DNA of 15,459 nt from Treponema sp. (GTDB lineage: Bacteria > Spirochaetota > Spirochaetia > Treponematales > Treponemataceae): contig JAEDFM010000046.1 of the NCBI GenBank assembly GCA_016292805.1, positions 1 through 15,459 on the forward strand, written 5' to 3'. Positions 1-6,435 of the stretch are shown piece after piece. Under the pieces are notes generated by a model. The model saw nothing but the letters and a program-made list of their open reading frames with translations. It was not told where the DNA came from and ran no database searches. The stretch's first letter is position 1; every line of letters starts with the position of its first letter. A program made the translations under genes and the position numbers.

Positions 1-134
1 ACGAATTGTTCAACACTGTTACTGTACGTTTCCGGGATTCTATGGAACAGGAACGAGTTGCTCTTGATGATTTAGTATTCTTCATCCAGAAAGCAATTAA
101 GAATTATAAACCTGTAGTAAGAACTGATAGATAA
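1..134 (+). CDS. glyS: Glycine--tRNA ligase, C-terminal end (partial)
   Basis: Only the last 43 codons are in the window; the gene enters from the left and stops with TAA at 132-134. The translated end contains TVTVRFRDSMEQERV, which matches the conserved strand and loop near the C-terminus of the anticodon-binding domain of single-chain (alpha2) class II glycyl-tRNA synthetases. This enzyme charges tRNA-Gly with glycine in the cytoplasm, using ATP. The two-subunit GlyQ/GlyS type lacks this sequence, so the single-chain type is indicated. The identification rests on a short but characteristic stretch; catalytic motifs 1-3 lie outside the window. No T-rich terminator follows. The next 100 bases are taken up by a heptamer repeat. 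Confidence 0.85.
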   Translation, partial: ELFNTVTVRFRDSMEQERVALDDLVFFIQKAIKNYKPVVRTDR

Positions 135-142
135 ATTTAATT

Positions 143-233
143 AGTCATAAGTCAGAAGTCATCAGTCATAAGAGTTAAACACTCCTGAAATACTGATGAC
201 TGATGACTGAAGACTGAATACTGATGACTGAAA
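143..233. repeat. Opposed 7-bp tandem repeat arrays forming an inverted repeat
   Basis: Positions 143-170 hold four head-to-tail heptamers (AGTCATA, AGTCAGA, AGTCATC, AGTCATA). Positions 192-233 hold six heptamers of the opposite orientation (ACTGATG, ACTGATG, ACTGAAG, ACTGAAT, ACTGATG, ACTGAAA). The two arrays are reverse complements of one another in consensus, and 157-169 pairs perfectly with 196-208 (13 bp). The spacer is 21 bp. The right array ends exactly one base before the ATG at 234, leaving no Shine-Dalgarno sequence. The hairpin could stabilise the 3' end of the upstream transcript or mask the downstream start; neither can be decided here. Confidence 0.9.
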
Positions 234-995
234 ATGGACTATATAAGACTTGGTAAAACAGACTTATTAATCTCTAGAATTGCTTTTGGTGGCATGCGCT
301 TGGACGAAGCTGAATCTGCAGACGATGCTTTTACACTTGTACGCAAAGCTTACGATGCTGGAATCAATTTTTACGATACTAGCCGTAAAACACCTGAAAG
401 CGAAAAACTTCTGGGAGATTCTCTGTTTGATTACCGGGGAAATGTACTTCTATCTACTAGTACAACTGCAAAAACCTGTGAAGAAATTAAGCAGAATCTT
501 GAAGATTCACTTATGACTCTTCACGGGGACTATGTTGATTTATATCAGTTCGAAACTGATAAATTCCTTCCTGAACCAGGCCGTGCAGACGGTATTTATG
601 ATTTTCTTCTTGAAGCAAAAAAGGAGGGGAAAATCAGACACTTCGGTCTTATAACAACAAACTTTGATACTGCTAAAAAAGCAGTTGAATCTGATTTATA
701 CGAAACACTTCAATTTCCATTCAGTATGGTTAGTCCAGAATCTACTTTTGAACTTGTTAAATTATGCGAAGTACACGATGTAGGTTTTATTGCCATGCAG
801 CCTCTTGGCGGTGGATTAATTGATAATATTCCGTTGGCATTAGGATTTTTGAGTCAGTTCGAAAGTGTAATTCCAATTTGGGGTGTAAAATCTCAGGAAC
901 AGATTGATCAGATTCTGTACTTTAATGAACATCCACCTGTGATTGATGAAAAGTTCAATTCAGATGTTGATAATATCCGTAATTTCTTCAACTAA
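234..995 (+). CDS. Aldo/keto-reductase-like protein, active site degenerate
   Basis: This 253-residue protein has the aldo/keto reductase TIM-barrel pattern. The N-terminus YIRLGKTDLLISRIAFGGMR matches the usual RxLGxTGxxVSxxxxGGM opening, followed by GINFYDTS (44-50), SEKLLG (56-61), DYVDLYQF (99-106), GKIRHFGL (132-139), a QPLGGG segment (189-194) and IWGVKSQEQ (215-223), the cofactor-phosphate-binding end. Family members reduce carbonyls with NADPH using an Asp-Tyr-Lys-His tetrad. Here Asp48 is kept, but the Tyr, Lys and His positions align with Thr53, Ser76 and Glu107. The protein is shorter than the usual 300-380 residues and lacks the C-terminal 4Fe-4S cluster of some bacterial relatives. 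The ATG at 234 fits the family start although no ribosome-binding site precedes it. Redox activity is doubtful; a cofactor-binding or other role is possible. Confidence 0.85.
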   Translation: MDYIRLGKTDLLISRIAFGGMRLDEAESADDAFTLVRKAYDAGINFYDTSRKTPESEKLLGDSLFDYRGNVLLSTSTTAKTCEEIKQNLEDSLMTLHGDYVDLYQFETDKFLPEPGRADGIYDFLLEAKKEGKIRHFGLITTNFDTAKKAVESDLYETLQFPFSMVSPESTFELVKLCEVHDVGFIAMQPLGGGLIDNIPLALGFLSQFESVIPIWGVKSQEQIDQILYFNEHPPVIDEKFNSDVDNIRNFFN

Positions 996-1010
996 TATTA
1001 AGTTTTCTGA

Positions 1011-2417
1011 TTATTCAAACATTGAAATATCAATGTTTTCTGTACCATCATCGTTAAAACTCTGTTCAGTATGTTTTGAAGAGAAATCTTCTTCTGTAGA
1101 ACTGTTTTCAACATACATTTCATTTGAATTTGCTTCTACAGCATGTTTAATAACTTCTGCTTGTTCTTCTGGTGCTGTTTCAGAAATCTGAACTTCTTCA
1201 GCCTTGTGTTGGGCAAGGAATTTCTTAATATCAGAAACTTCAGTTTTAGAAAGAATACGAACAATATTTATTCCAGATGGATCTGTTGGAATTTGAATAG
1301 GAGAACCATCTTTGTTTTTTTCTGTTAGTAACTGAGCAATTGGATATTTTGGATTATCAGGATTTGTATCACAGATAATAGCAACTTTTCTGTTGGAAAG
1401 ATAAACATATGTTCCAATAGGGTAGAGAGAAACTGTATATAGTAATGCTTTGAGAACTGAATCATCATAAGCATGATTTTTGTTCTGAATCAATTCAATC
1501 ATAGCATCAAAAGTTGAACGTTCTGCCTTGTAACCACGAGGAGAAGAAATTGCTTCAAATGAACAGGCAACTGCAATAATTTTTGCGTTTGAAGAAATTT
1601 TATCTCCTGTCATTTTACGAGGATAACCACTGCCGTTTTCTTTTTCGTGATGTTCCAAAACTCCCAGCTGAATTGAAAGCGGGAAATTTAAATCTTTTAC
1701 AATTGTGTAACCAAAAATGGTGTGTTTAGAAATAGTTGCTCGTTCACCAATTGTAAGGTTACGGGAAGACATATAAAGCTGAGGAGGAACTCTAAGCATA
1801 CCAATTTCGTGAATGATACAGGCAACACCAACTTCAATGATTTTTGAAAGTGGAAGATGTAACTGCTGTGCAATAGCTATGGCTAAAACAGTAGTTCTCA
1901 TTGAATGGATAACTAAGAAGTTTTTCCCTGCATCATCTGGGTTAGGGTTAATGCGTAAAATATATCGTTTATGATCTTTTACAAACATTACAAGTTCCTG
2001 AATTGTTTCTGACAGTTCAGCCTGGTCAATTTCTTTATGAGTTGCGTAATGTGTAAATACTTTTTCGATATAGTTCATGTATTCATTGAAAACTGATTCA
2101 ACCATATCCATACGAGACTGGTCGCTGTTTACAATGTAGGAAGATTTTGTACTTGCAATTGCTTTTTTTAGGGATACACCAAAATTTTCTTTACTGGTAT
2201 TTGAATTATCATCAGAATTAGATTCAATACCAATATCACCGCCAAGACTTAAATTACCGTCACAAAGAACTGTTGTAAATTCCCATTCTGTAAGAGCATC
2301 AATAAGCTCCTGGGAAATAGGTGCAGTCTGAGGTAATAAGAGAAAGGTTCCGTCTAATAACAAATCTCCTGTAAAAGAGAGGTCTTTATGCAGTGTGTCT
2401 ACTTGAATTGTATCCAT
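1011..2417 (-). CDS. HD-GYP domain protein, degenerate cyclic-di-GMP phosphodiesterase type
   Basis: 468 residues, with no membrane segment or signal peptide, so probably cytoplasmic. Residues 1-160 form a poorly conserved N-terminal region. The HD-GYP domain spans about 165-345: His171, His203, His232, His256-His257 and NGSGYP (261-266) are in the right order and spacing. HD-GYP enzymes hydrolyse cyclic di-GMP with a two- or three-metal centre. Three normally conserved positions differ: the HD aspartate is Glu204, the lysine of HDxGK is Met207, and the later metal-binding Asp (VADxxDA motif) aligns with Cys285. The last 60 residues are acidic and low in complexity. The ATG at 2417 is preceded by GGAAG, a fair ribosome-binding site. 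The gene converges on its left neighbour with only 15 bp between stops and no hairpin. It could be a weakened enzyme or a ligand-sensing protein. The fold is secure; the activity is not. Confidence 0.9.
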   Translation of the reverse strand: MDTIQVDTLHKDLSFTGDLLLDGTFLLLPQTAPISQELIDALTEWEFTTVLCDGNLSLGGDIGIESNSDDNSNTSKENFGVSLKKAIASTKSSYIVNSDQSRMDMVESVFNEYMNYIEKVFTHYATHKEIDQAELSETIQELVMFVKDHKRYILRINPNPDDAGKNFLVIHSMRTTVLAIAIAQQLHLPLSKIIEVGVACIIHEIGMLRVPPQLYMSSRNLTIGERATISKHTIFGYTIVKDLNFPLSIQLGVLEHHEKENGSGYPRKMTGDKISSNAKIIAVACSFEAISSPRGYKAERSTFDAMIELIQNKNHAYDDSVLKALLYTVSLYPIGTYVYLSNRKVAIICDTNPDNPKYPIAQLLTEKNKDGSPIQIPTDPSGINIVRILSKTEVSDIKKFLAQHKAEEVQISETAPEEQAEVIKHAVEANSNEMYVENSSTEEDFSSKHTEQSFNDDGTENIDISMFE

Positions 2418-2498
2418 ATATAATCTTCCACATATAGTATCGACATATATAGAGAAAAACTATAGTAGAAATTGGATTTATATTAGTATTTTAATGAT

Positions 2499-2536
2499 AA
2501 AAAAAAAGCTGAGAAGTCTCACACCCTTCTCAGCTT
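2499..2536 (-). terminator. Intrinsic terminator, minus strand
   Basis: An 11-bp perfect stem (2506-2516 with 2526-2536, arm AAGCTGAGAAG) has a 9-base loop. Read on the minus strand it runs straight into nine T residues (complement of the A-run 2499-2507), the classic form. It lies upstream of the HD-GYP start on the same strand, so it must end or attenuate a transcript that begins to its right, in 2540-2700. Confidence 0.85.
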
Positions 2537-2640
2537 AATTTATAGTAAACATTGGATAACACATTCAGGTGTCTAGATGTTTTTCCCACCCGATAATTAC
2601 CACTAATATTATTATCGGTGAAACCCTAATTGTCTTTAGA
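2499..2640 (-). ncRNA. Candidate structured leader or small RNA, minus strand
   Basis: No gene lies in 2418-2740, yet the part at 2499-2640 is structured. On the minus strand it would read: a hairpin (2611-2620 pairing with 2587-2597, ten pairs with one bulged base), a GGTGGGAAAAAC linker, a second hairpin (2577-2580 with 2561-2564, extended by pairs inside), then the terminator ending at 2499. The HD-GYP start is 82 bases further on. This suggests either a self-contained small RNA or an attenuated (riboswitch-like) leader for the HD-GYP gene. I do not recognise a known family and saw no match to the cyclic-di-GMP (GEMM) aptamer consensus. The promoter is unresolved: the 2640-2700 flank is nearly pure A/T. 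Confidence 0.35.
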
Positions 2641-2703
2641 AAAAAATTAAAAAAATTTGAAAAAAAATATTAAAAATTGTTATTTATTAATACAGATTGA
2701 ATA

Positions 2704-2735
2704 TTGACTATAATTTTTATTTATACGATTATAAT
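2704..2735 (+). promoter_or_regulatory. Candidate promoter of the DUF4912-GH57 operon
   Basis: TTGACT at 2704-2709 is followed by two TATAAT hexamers, at 2709-2714 and 2730-2735. Neither gives a textbook 17-bp spacer with TTGACT (the second gives 20 bp). If 2730-2735 is used, transcription would begin at about the ATG at 2741, giving a leaderless mRNA, which fits the absence of a Shine-Dalgarno sequence. In such AT-rich DNA a chance TATAAT is likely, so this is tentative. Confidence 0.35.
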
Positions 2736-2740
2736 TGCCT

Positions 2741-3397
2741 ATGAGCAAGGAAATTATTAACAGAGTACATTTGGAAACACTTTCTTTTTCCGACTTATCT
2801 AAATTAGCAGATGATTATGGCATTGATGTTCCTGATGATCTTGATAGACGCTTTTTAATCGCTGAAATTCTTGAATTAGCCGAAGAATCAGAAAAAATTA
2901 ATGATGATATGAAAATTTCTTCTGAAACAGCAGATGAAAATGATAGTCTTCCAAAAAATTATAATGAAACTCAGATTTCCTGCATACTTCGCAATCCAGC
3001 CTGGTTATTTGTTTTCTGGAATATCAGCGAAGCCGATTCTCTCATGTTAAAGGCTCTTAAAGATTATGAACTTAAAATAAGAGTATGTTCACTTAAATCA
3101 CCTGAAGATTCTATTCCTCAGGAAGCTTTTGAAATTCAGGCAACAAATGATGTGCAGGAACAGAGCGTACTTTTACCAAGTGGAATCAAATATGTAAAGG
3201 TTGAACTGGTTTATACAACTGCAAGCAATGGAAAAGTTCTTGCTATGTCTCCTGTTATTGCAATTCCACAGGGCTCAGAATTAGTAAACGATTATAAAAA
3301 AGGTCTGGATCAGCACTTTGATGAAATTATTAAACTTTCAGGAATAGAGAAGGTATTAAATCATCAATACACAATGCACAGACACTCATTTTCTTGA
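2741..3397 (+). CDS. DUF4912 domain protein
   Basis: 218 residues from the ATG at 2741; an in-frame TTG at 2735 is a less likely start. Residues 12-48 (LSFSDLSKLADDYGIDVP and following) resemble a short Rho-N/SAP-like helical motif. After an acidic linker (about 49-75), residues 76-185 match the DUF4912 pattern: ISCILRNPAWLFVFWNISE corresponds to the family's RDPxWLxxYW signature. The C-terminus ends in RHSFS, near the SSxxFS-type end common in the family. The function of DUF4912 is not established; it often lies next to GH57 genes, as here, where the GH57 gene starts 15 bp downstream. A role in polysaccharide metabolism with the GH57 partner is inferred from context only. No signal peptide is present, so it is probably cytoplasmic. 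Confidence 0.8.
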   Translation: MSKEIINRVHLETLSFSDLSKLADDYGIDVPDDLDRRFLIAEILELAEESEKINDDMKISSETADENDSLPKNYNETQISCILRNPAWLFVFWNISEADSLMLKALKDYELKIRVCSLKSPEDSIPQEAFEIQATNDVQEQSVLLPSGIKYVKVELVYTTASNGKVLAMSPVIAIPQGSELVNDYKKGLDQHFDEIIKLSGIEKVLNHQYTMHRHSFS

Positions 3398-3412
3398 TTA
3401 CAGGACCTATAA

Positions 3413-4993
3413 ATGAATAAGAACGTAGTATTTATTATAAAAGCAAGTCAGGATTTTATCCGTCATACAGCAGAAGATGCAAAATTAAATGCACCTGTAT
3501 TAAATTCTTTATTTGAAAATATTACAGATATTTACATTCCTTTGTTGAATATGCTGGAAACTGTAAACCTTAAAGAAAAATCAAAGATTTCTATGGTTCT
3601 TCCTCCAGTTTTATGTAATCTTCTTTCAGATGAAGATATTAAAAAGCTTTATGTTGAATATCTTGATAAACGCCTTGATTTAGGTAAAAAAGAAAATACA
3701 AGAAATAAAGACAATGAAGCCGTTACAAAAATTGTAAAAGCTGAAATTGAACGAATCCAGAATACAAAAACTGATTTTATAGAAAAATATAACTCAAATC
3801 TTATTGGTGTTTTTGCAGAAAACGTAAAAAAAGGTAAGCTGGAATTAATGGCAACCTGTGCTACAGATCTTTTTGTTCCTCATTATGCAGATACAAAAGA
3901 AATCATTTCAGCGCAGATAGAATGTGGCCTTAATGCATACCGCCAGTATTTTGGTGAAACACCAGAGGGATTCTGGATTCCTGAATTAGGTTATTATCCT
4001 GGACTTGAAAATCTTATTAAGGCATATGGCTTTTCTTATACAGTTCTGGATGCTCGTTCTGTACTTTTGGCAGAAAAAATGCCATCAAAAGGTATCTTCT
4101 ATCCTGTACGAACAGAAAATTCTCTTGCCATTTTTGCCAGCGATCCACAGATTGAAGAAATGATTTTTGGTGAAGAAGGTTATTGTTCTGACGAAGTTTA
4201 CTGTAATTCTAACCGCGATATTGGTTTTGATCTTACAATGAAACAGCTTTCAACTTTTATGGATCCTGAATCAGTGCGTTATTCAACAGGCTTTAAATAT
4301 TTTAATAAGGATGACTCTGATGAAAGTTTTTATGATTATCAGAAAGCCTGCGAAAAGGTTGAAGAAGATGCTTCTGATTTTGCAGAATATCTTACAAATA
4401 AGCTTAATGCTGCAGAAAAAGTTGCAGGTGATGTTGATTTTGTAAATCTTTTCTGTTGTCTTGATGCCAGAACTATGAAATCTAACTGGTGTGAATCAGT
4501 TTTGTGGCTTACAAAAGTTCTTGAGAAGTGTGATGCAGCTGGCCTTAATGTTACAGGCGGAAATACACTTCTTGAAAATCAGTATTCTCTTGAAAAAATA
4601 GAACCATATTATTCAGCTAAAGGTGACGGTTATGGTGAAGAATTCCTTACTGCACAGTCTAGCTGGATGATGCGCTATGTTAAAAAGGCAAGTGAAAGAA
4701 TTATTGATCTTGCTGACCGTTTCCCAAATGATACAGGACTTAAGACAAGACTTTTGAATCTTGGTGCAAAAGAACTGTTAATGGCTCAGAGTACAGGATT
4801 AATCAAAATGCTTAATGATTGTGAAAATCCAGAATTTGCAGAACGCAGATTTAAGGAGTCAATCAATGCATTTACTGTAGTTTTTGATTCTTTAGGTTCA
4901 AATACTGTCAGTACAGAATGGCTTACAACATTAGAAATGCGTGATTCAATTTTCCCATGGATGAATTACAAGGTATTTGCTAAGAAAATCTAA
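3413..4993 (+). CDS. Divergent GH57-family protein (glucan-branching-enzyme-like)
   Basis: 526 residues, close to the usual length of GH57 1,4-alpha-glucan branching enzymes. It aligns by pattern along its whole length: GKLELMATCAT (141-151), GFWIPELGYYPGLE (186-199), RDIGFD (268-273), the LDAR/W region (350-360), GDGYGEE (404-410), AERRF (476-480) and the terminal IFPWMNYKVF (513-522). The expected catalytic pair is retained as Glu191 and Asp351. However, the HxHLP motif near the N-terminus reads KASQD (10-14), the TH of motif 2 is Thr151-Asp152, the GHW histidine after the catalytic Asp is Ser357, and the Asp of the SSDW motif is Gly462. GH57 branching enzymes act on glycogen-like glucans. 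A strong AGGA (3402-3405) sits 7 bases before the ATG. It forms an operon with DUF4912. Active branching enzyme, altered specificity and non-catalytic glucan binding are all possible. Confidence 0.82.
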   Translation: MNKNVVFIIKASQDFIRHTAEDAKLNAPVLNSLFENITDIYIPLLNMLETVNLKEKSKISMVLPPVLCNLLSDEDIKKLYVEYLDKRLDLGKKENTRNKDNEAVTKIVKAEIERIQNTKTDFIEKYNSNLIGVFAENVKKGKLELMATCATDLFVPHYADTKEIISAQIECGLNAYRQYFGETPEGFWIPELGYYPGLENLIKAYGFSYTVLDARSVLLAEKMPSKGIFYPVRTENSLAIFASDPQIEEMIFGEEGYCSDEVYCNSNRDIGFDLTMKQLSTFMDPESVRYSTGFKYFNKDDSDESFYDYQKACEKVEEDASDFAEYLTNKLNAAEKVAGDVDFVNLFCCLDARTMKSNWCESVLWLTKVLEKCDAAGLNVTGGNTLLENQYSLEKIEPYYSAKGDGYGEEFLTAQSSWMMRYVKKASERIIDLADRFPNDTGLKTRLLNLGAKELLMAQSTGLIKMLNDCENPEFAERRFKESINAFTVVFDSLGSNTVSTEWLTTLEMRDSIFPWMNYKVFAKKI

Positions 4994-5026
4994 GGAAACT
5001 GAAAAATAATAATCAGTTTTCCTTAG
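4990..5026. terminator. Imperfect hairpin spanning two convergent stop codons
   Basis: CTAAGGAAACTGA (4990-5002) pairs with 5013-5026 with one bulged base. The stem contains the TAA stop of the GH57 gene (4991-4993) and the stop of the minus-strand UPF0164 gene (5023-5025). No run of T follows on either strand, so it is not a standard intrinsic terminator. It may act as a bidirectional 3' end or mRNA stabiliser. Confidence 0.5.
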
Positions 5027-6318
5027 TCTAACTGTAAACTTTCTTGAATTTTACGGAACATATCAATCTGATACTGAGCGCTTACGATTCCTGTTGTAGC
5101 TGGGTCGAAGCGCTTATCTATTTTTAAACACTCTTCCCAGATTTCAATCGCTTTTTCCCAGTTCTGTTCTGTATAAGCCTGTAATCCAAGAGAATATAAG
5201 CGGTCAACTTCTGCTGATTTTTCTGCACGGCCTAAATCTCCTAAGACAAGCTTCATTGAAAGGCTGAATTTGTTTAATGGGTTTAATGATGAAGTTAAAT
5301 CCAGAGAATAACACATGTTCAGACGGACTTTTGCAATTTCAAATTCCATTCCAGCACTTATCTTTGGGTTTGCACCTTTTAATTCAAGCCCCGCAAGGAA
5401 AGAAAGAAAATGCGCAAACTGAATATTTACACCTGCACCTAAATATGGCCAGTGAAAACCGTCTGGATTAATAAAATTTACAGGCTGTTTATAGTCAGCT
5501 GTAATTGTAATAGGTTTAATAACTTTGTAGGAAAGACCAATTGCAAAATATGTTGGAACTGCTTCAATGCTCAAACCAGAGTTGCTAAAAGCACCTGTAA
5601 TACCAACGCCAAGATTCTGGGCTGCAATACCAATTTTCAGATTTGGTTCTCTAGATGCATAAAATTTAAATAAATTGAACTGAAGCATTAAGCCTGCATC
5701 AACCATAATTGCCATGCTAGACTGTTTAAAACCAGACCAGGAAATAATGCTTCCTGTATCATCGTCTGCATAATCTGGAACACTACGCCAGCCAACTTTT
5801 GCCGTAGTTCCTAGTGCAAAGCCTTTGAAAGTGTAACCAGCCAGGAAATTATACGAAATATTCAGGCCTCCTACAGTTTCTGAATAATAATTTCCCGCTA
5901 CTCGTTCGCCAAAATAGTTATATTCTGTGAAAGGAACATAAAATGTAGATGCAAAAGCTGATAATCCTAAGTGATTAATGCGGATTGTGTAGGCCAGAGT
6001 TTCCATATTTGAATCTGCAATCCAGGAATTGTGGAAAAGGGCAAACTGAGTGTTAGTCTGAATACAGCTGCCAGCAGGATTATATCTAAGAAAACTTATA
6101 TCATCGCAAAGGCCGGTAAATGCATTTCCAAGACTTTCAGTTCTTCCACCAAAAGGTATGAGGAGGGAACGGAAGGTTGTATCACCTTCATTGCTGTCTA
6201 CTGACCATTGAAAAATATCTGCCAAAGTAGAGGCTACGTCAGTATAGGAAAGTGCAAAAAGGTTTCCTGAAAAAGAGAGAACTGCTAATAATGTCAAAGT
6301 CTTTATAAGCTTTTTCAT
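5023..6318 (-). CDS. UPF0164 family outer-membrane protein (FadL/PorV-like barrel)
   Basis: 431 residues with a signal peptide at 1-22 (MKKLIKTLTL start, cleavage expected after LFA). The mature protein has many alternating aromatic/polar strands typical of a beta-barrel and the motif RYNPAG (78-83), shared by FadL/PorV-type barrels. The pattern GGRTESLGNAFTGLCDD just before it is characteristic of the UPF0164 family, of which Treponema pallidum has several members thought to be FadL-like long-chain fatty-acid transporters of the outer membrane. The last 65 residues leave the barrel and form a TPR-like helical hairpin (about 369-402, LYSLGLQAYTEQNWEKAIEI), which would sit in the periplasm. 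The gene is divergent from the large TPR-protein gene, sharing 117 bp. The ATG at 6318 is fixed by the signal peptide; the ribosome-binding site is weak. Substrate unknown. Confidence 0.85.
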   Translation of the reverse strand: MKKLIKTLTLLAVLSFSGNLFALSYTDVASTLADIFQWSVDSNEGDTTFRSLLIPFGGRTESLGNAFTGLCDDISFLRYNPAGSCIQTNTQFALFHNSWIADSNMETLAYTIRINHLGLSAFASTFYVPFTEYNYFGERVAGNYYSETVGGLNISYNFLAGYTFKGFALGTTAKVGWRSVPDYADDDTGSIISWSGFKQSSMAIMVDAGLMLQFNLFKFYASREPNLKIGIAAQNLGVGITGAFSNSGLSIEAVPTYFAIGLSYKVIKPITITADYKQPVNFINPDGFHWPYLGAGVNIQFAHFLSFLAGLELKGANPKISAGMEFEIAKVRLNMCYSLDLTSSLNPLNKFSLSMKLVLGDLGRAEKSAEVDRLYSLGLQAYTEQNWEKAIEIWEECLKIDKRFDPATTGIVSAQYQIDMFRKIQESLQLD

Positions 6319-6328
6319 TACTCTAAAA

Positions 6329-6334
6329 ATTATA
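6329..6334 (-). promoter_or_regulatory. Candidate -10 box of the UPF0164 gene
   Basis: The minus strand reads TATAAT here, ending 10 bases before the start codon at 6318, which would give a very short 5' leader. A possible -35 (TTGTTA, 6349-6354) is 14 bp away, shorter than normal. Confidence 0.35.
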
Positions 6335-6415
6335 TCCTAAAATATTCGTAACAAAATATTACCTGATTATCGGAGATTTCCCTCTTTAATATAAGTTTAT
6401 TTGCCGAAAATAAAG

Positions 6416-6421
6416 TATAAT
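6416..6421 (+). promoter_or_regulatory. Candidate -10 box of the TPR-protein/phosphatase operon
   Basis: A perfect TATAAT lies 14 bases before the ATG at 6436. No convincing -35 hexamer is present 16-18 bp upstream, and no Shine-Dalgarno sequence lies between it and the start codon. The leader would be about 8 bases. Confidence 0.4.
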
Positions 6422-6435
6422 CTATATTGAATAAA

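Noticed and set aside
143..233. CRISPR-like array
   Set aside because: The units are 7 bp, contiguous, and occur in two opposite orientations; there are no unique spacers of 25-40 bp and no cas genes.
996..1010. Terminator between the aldo/keto-reductase and HD-GYP genes
   Set aside because: The 15-bp gap and flanking bases hold no inverted repeat; transcription may run into the opposite gene.
2499..2640. Cyclic-di-GMP riboswitch (GEMM)
   Set aside because: An attractive idea beside an HD-GYP gene, but the conserved CACGCACAGGGCAAACC core and tetraloop-receptor pattern are not present on either strand. Kept only as an unclassified structured RNA.
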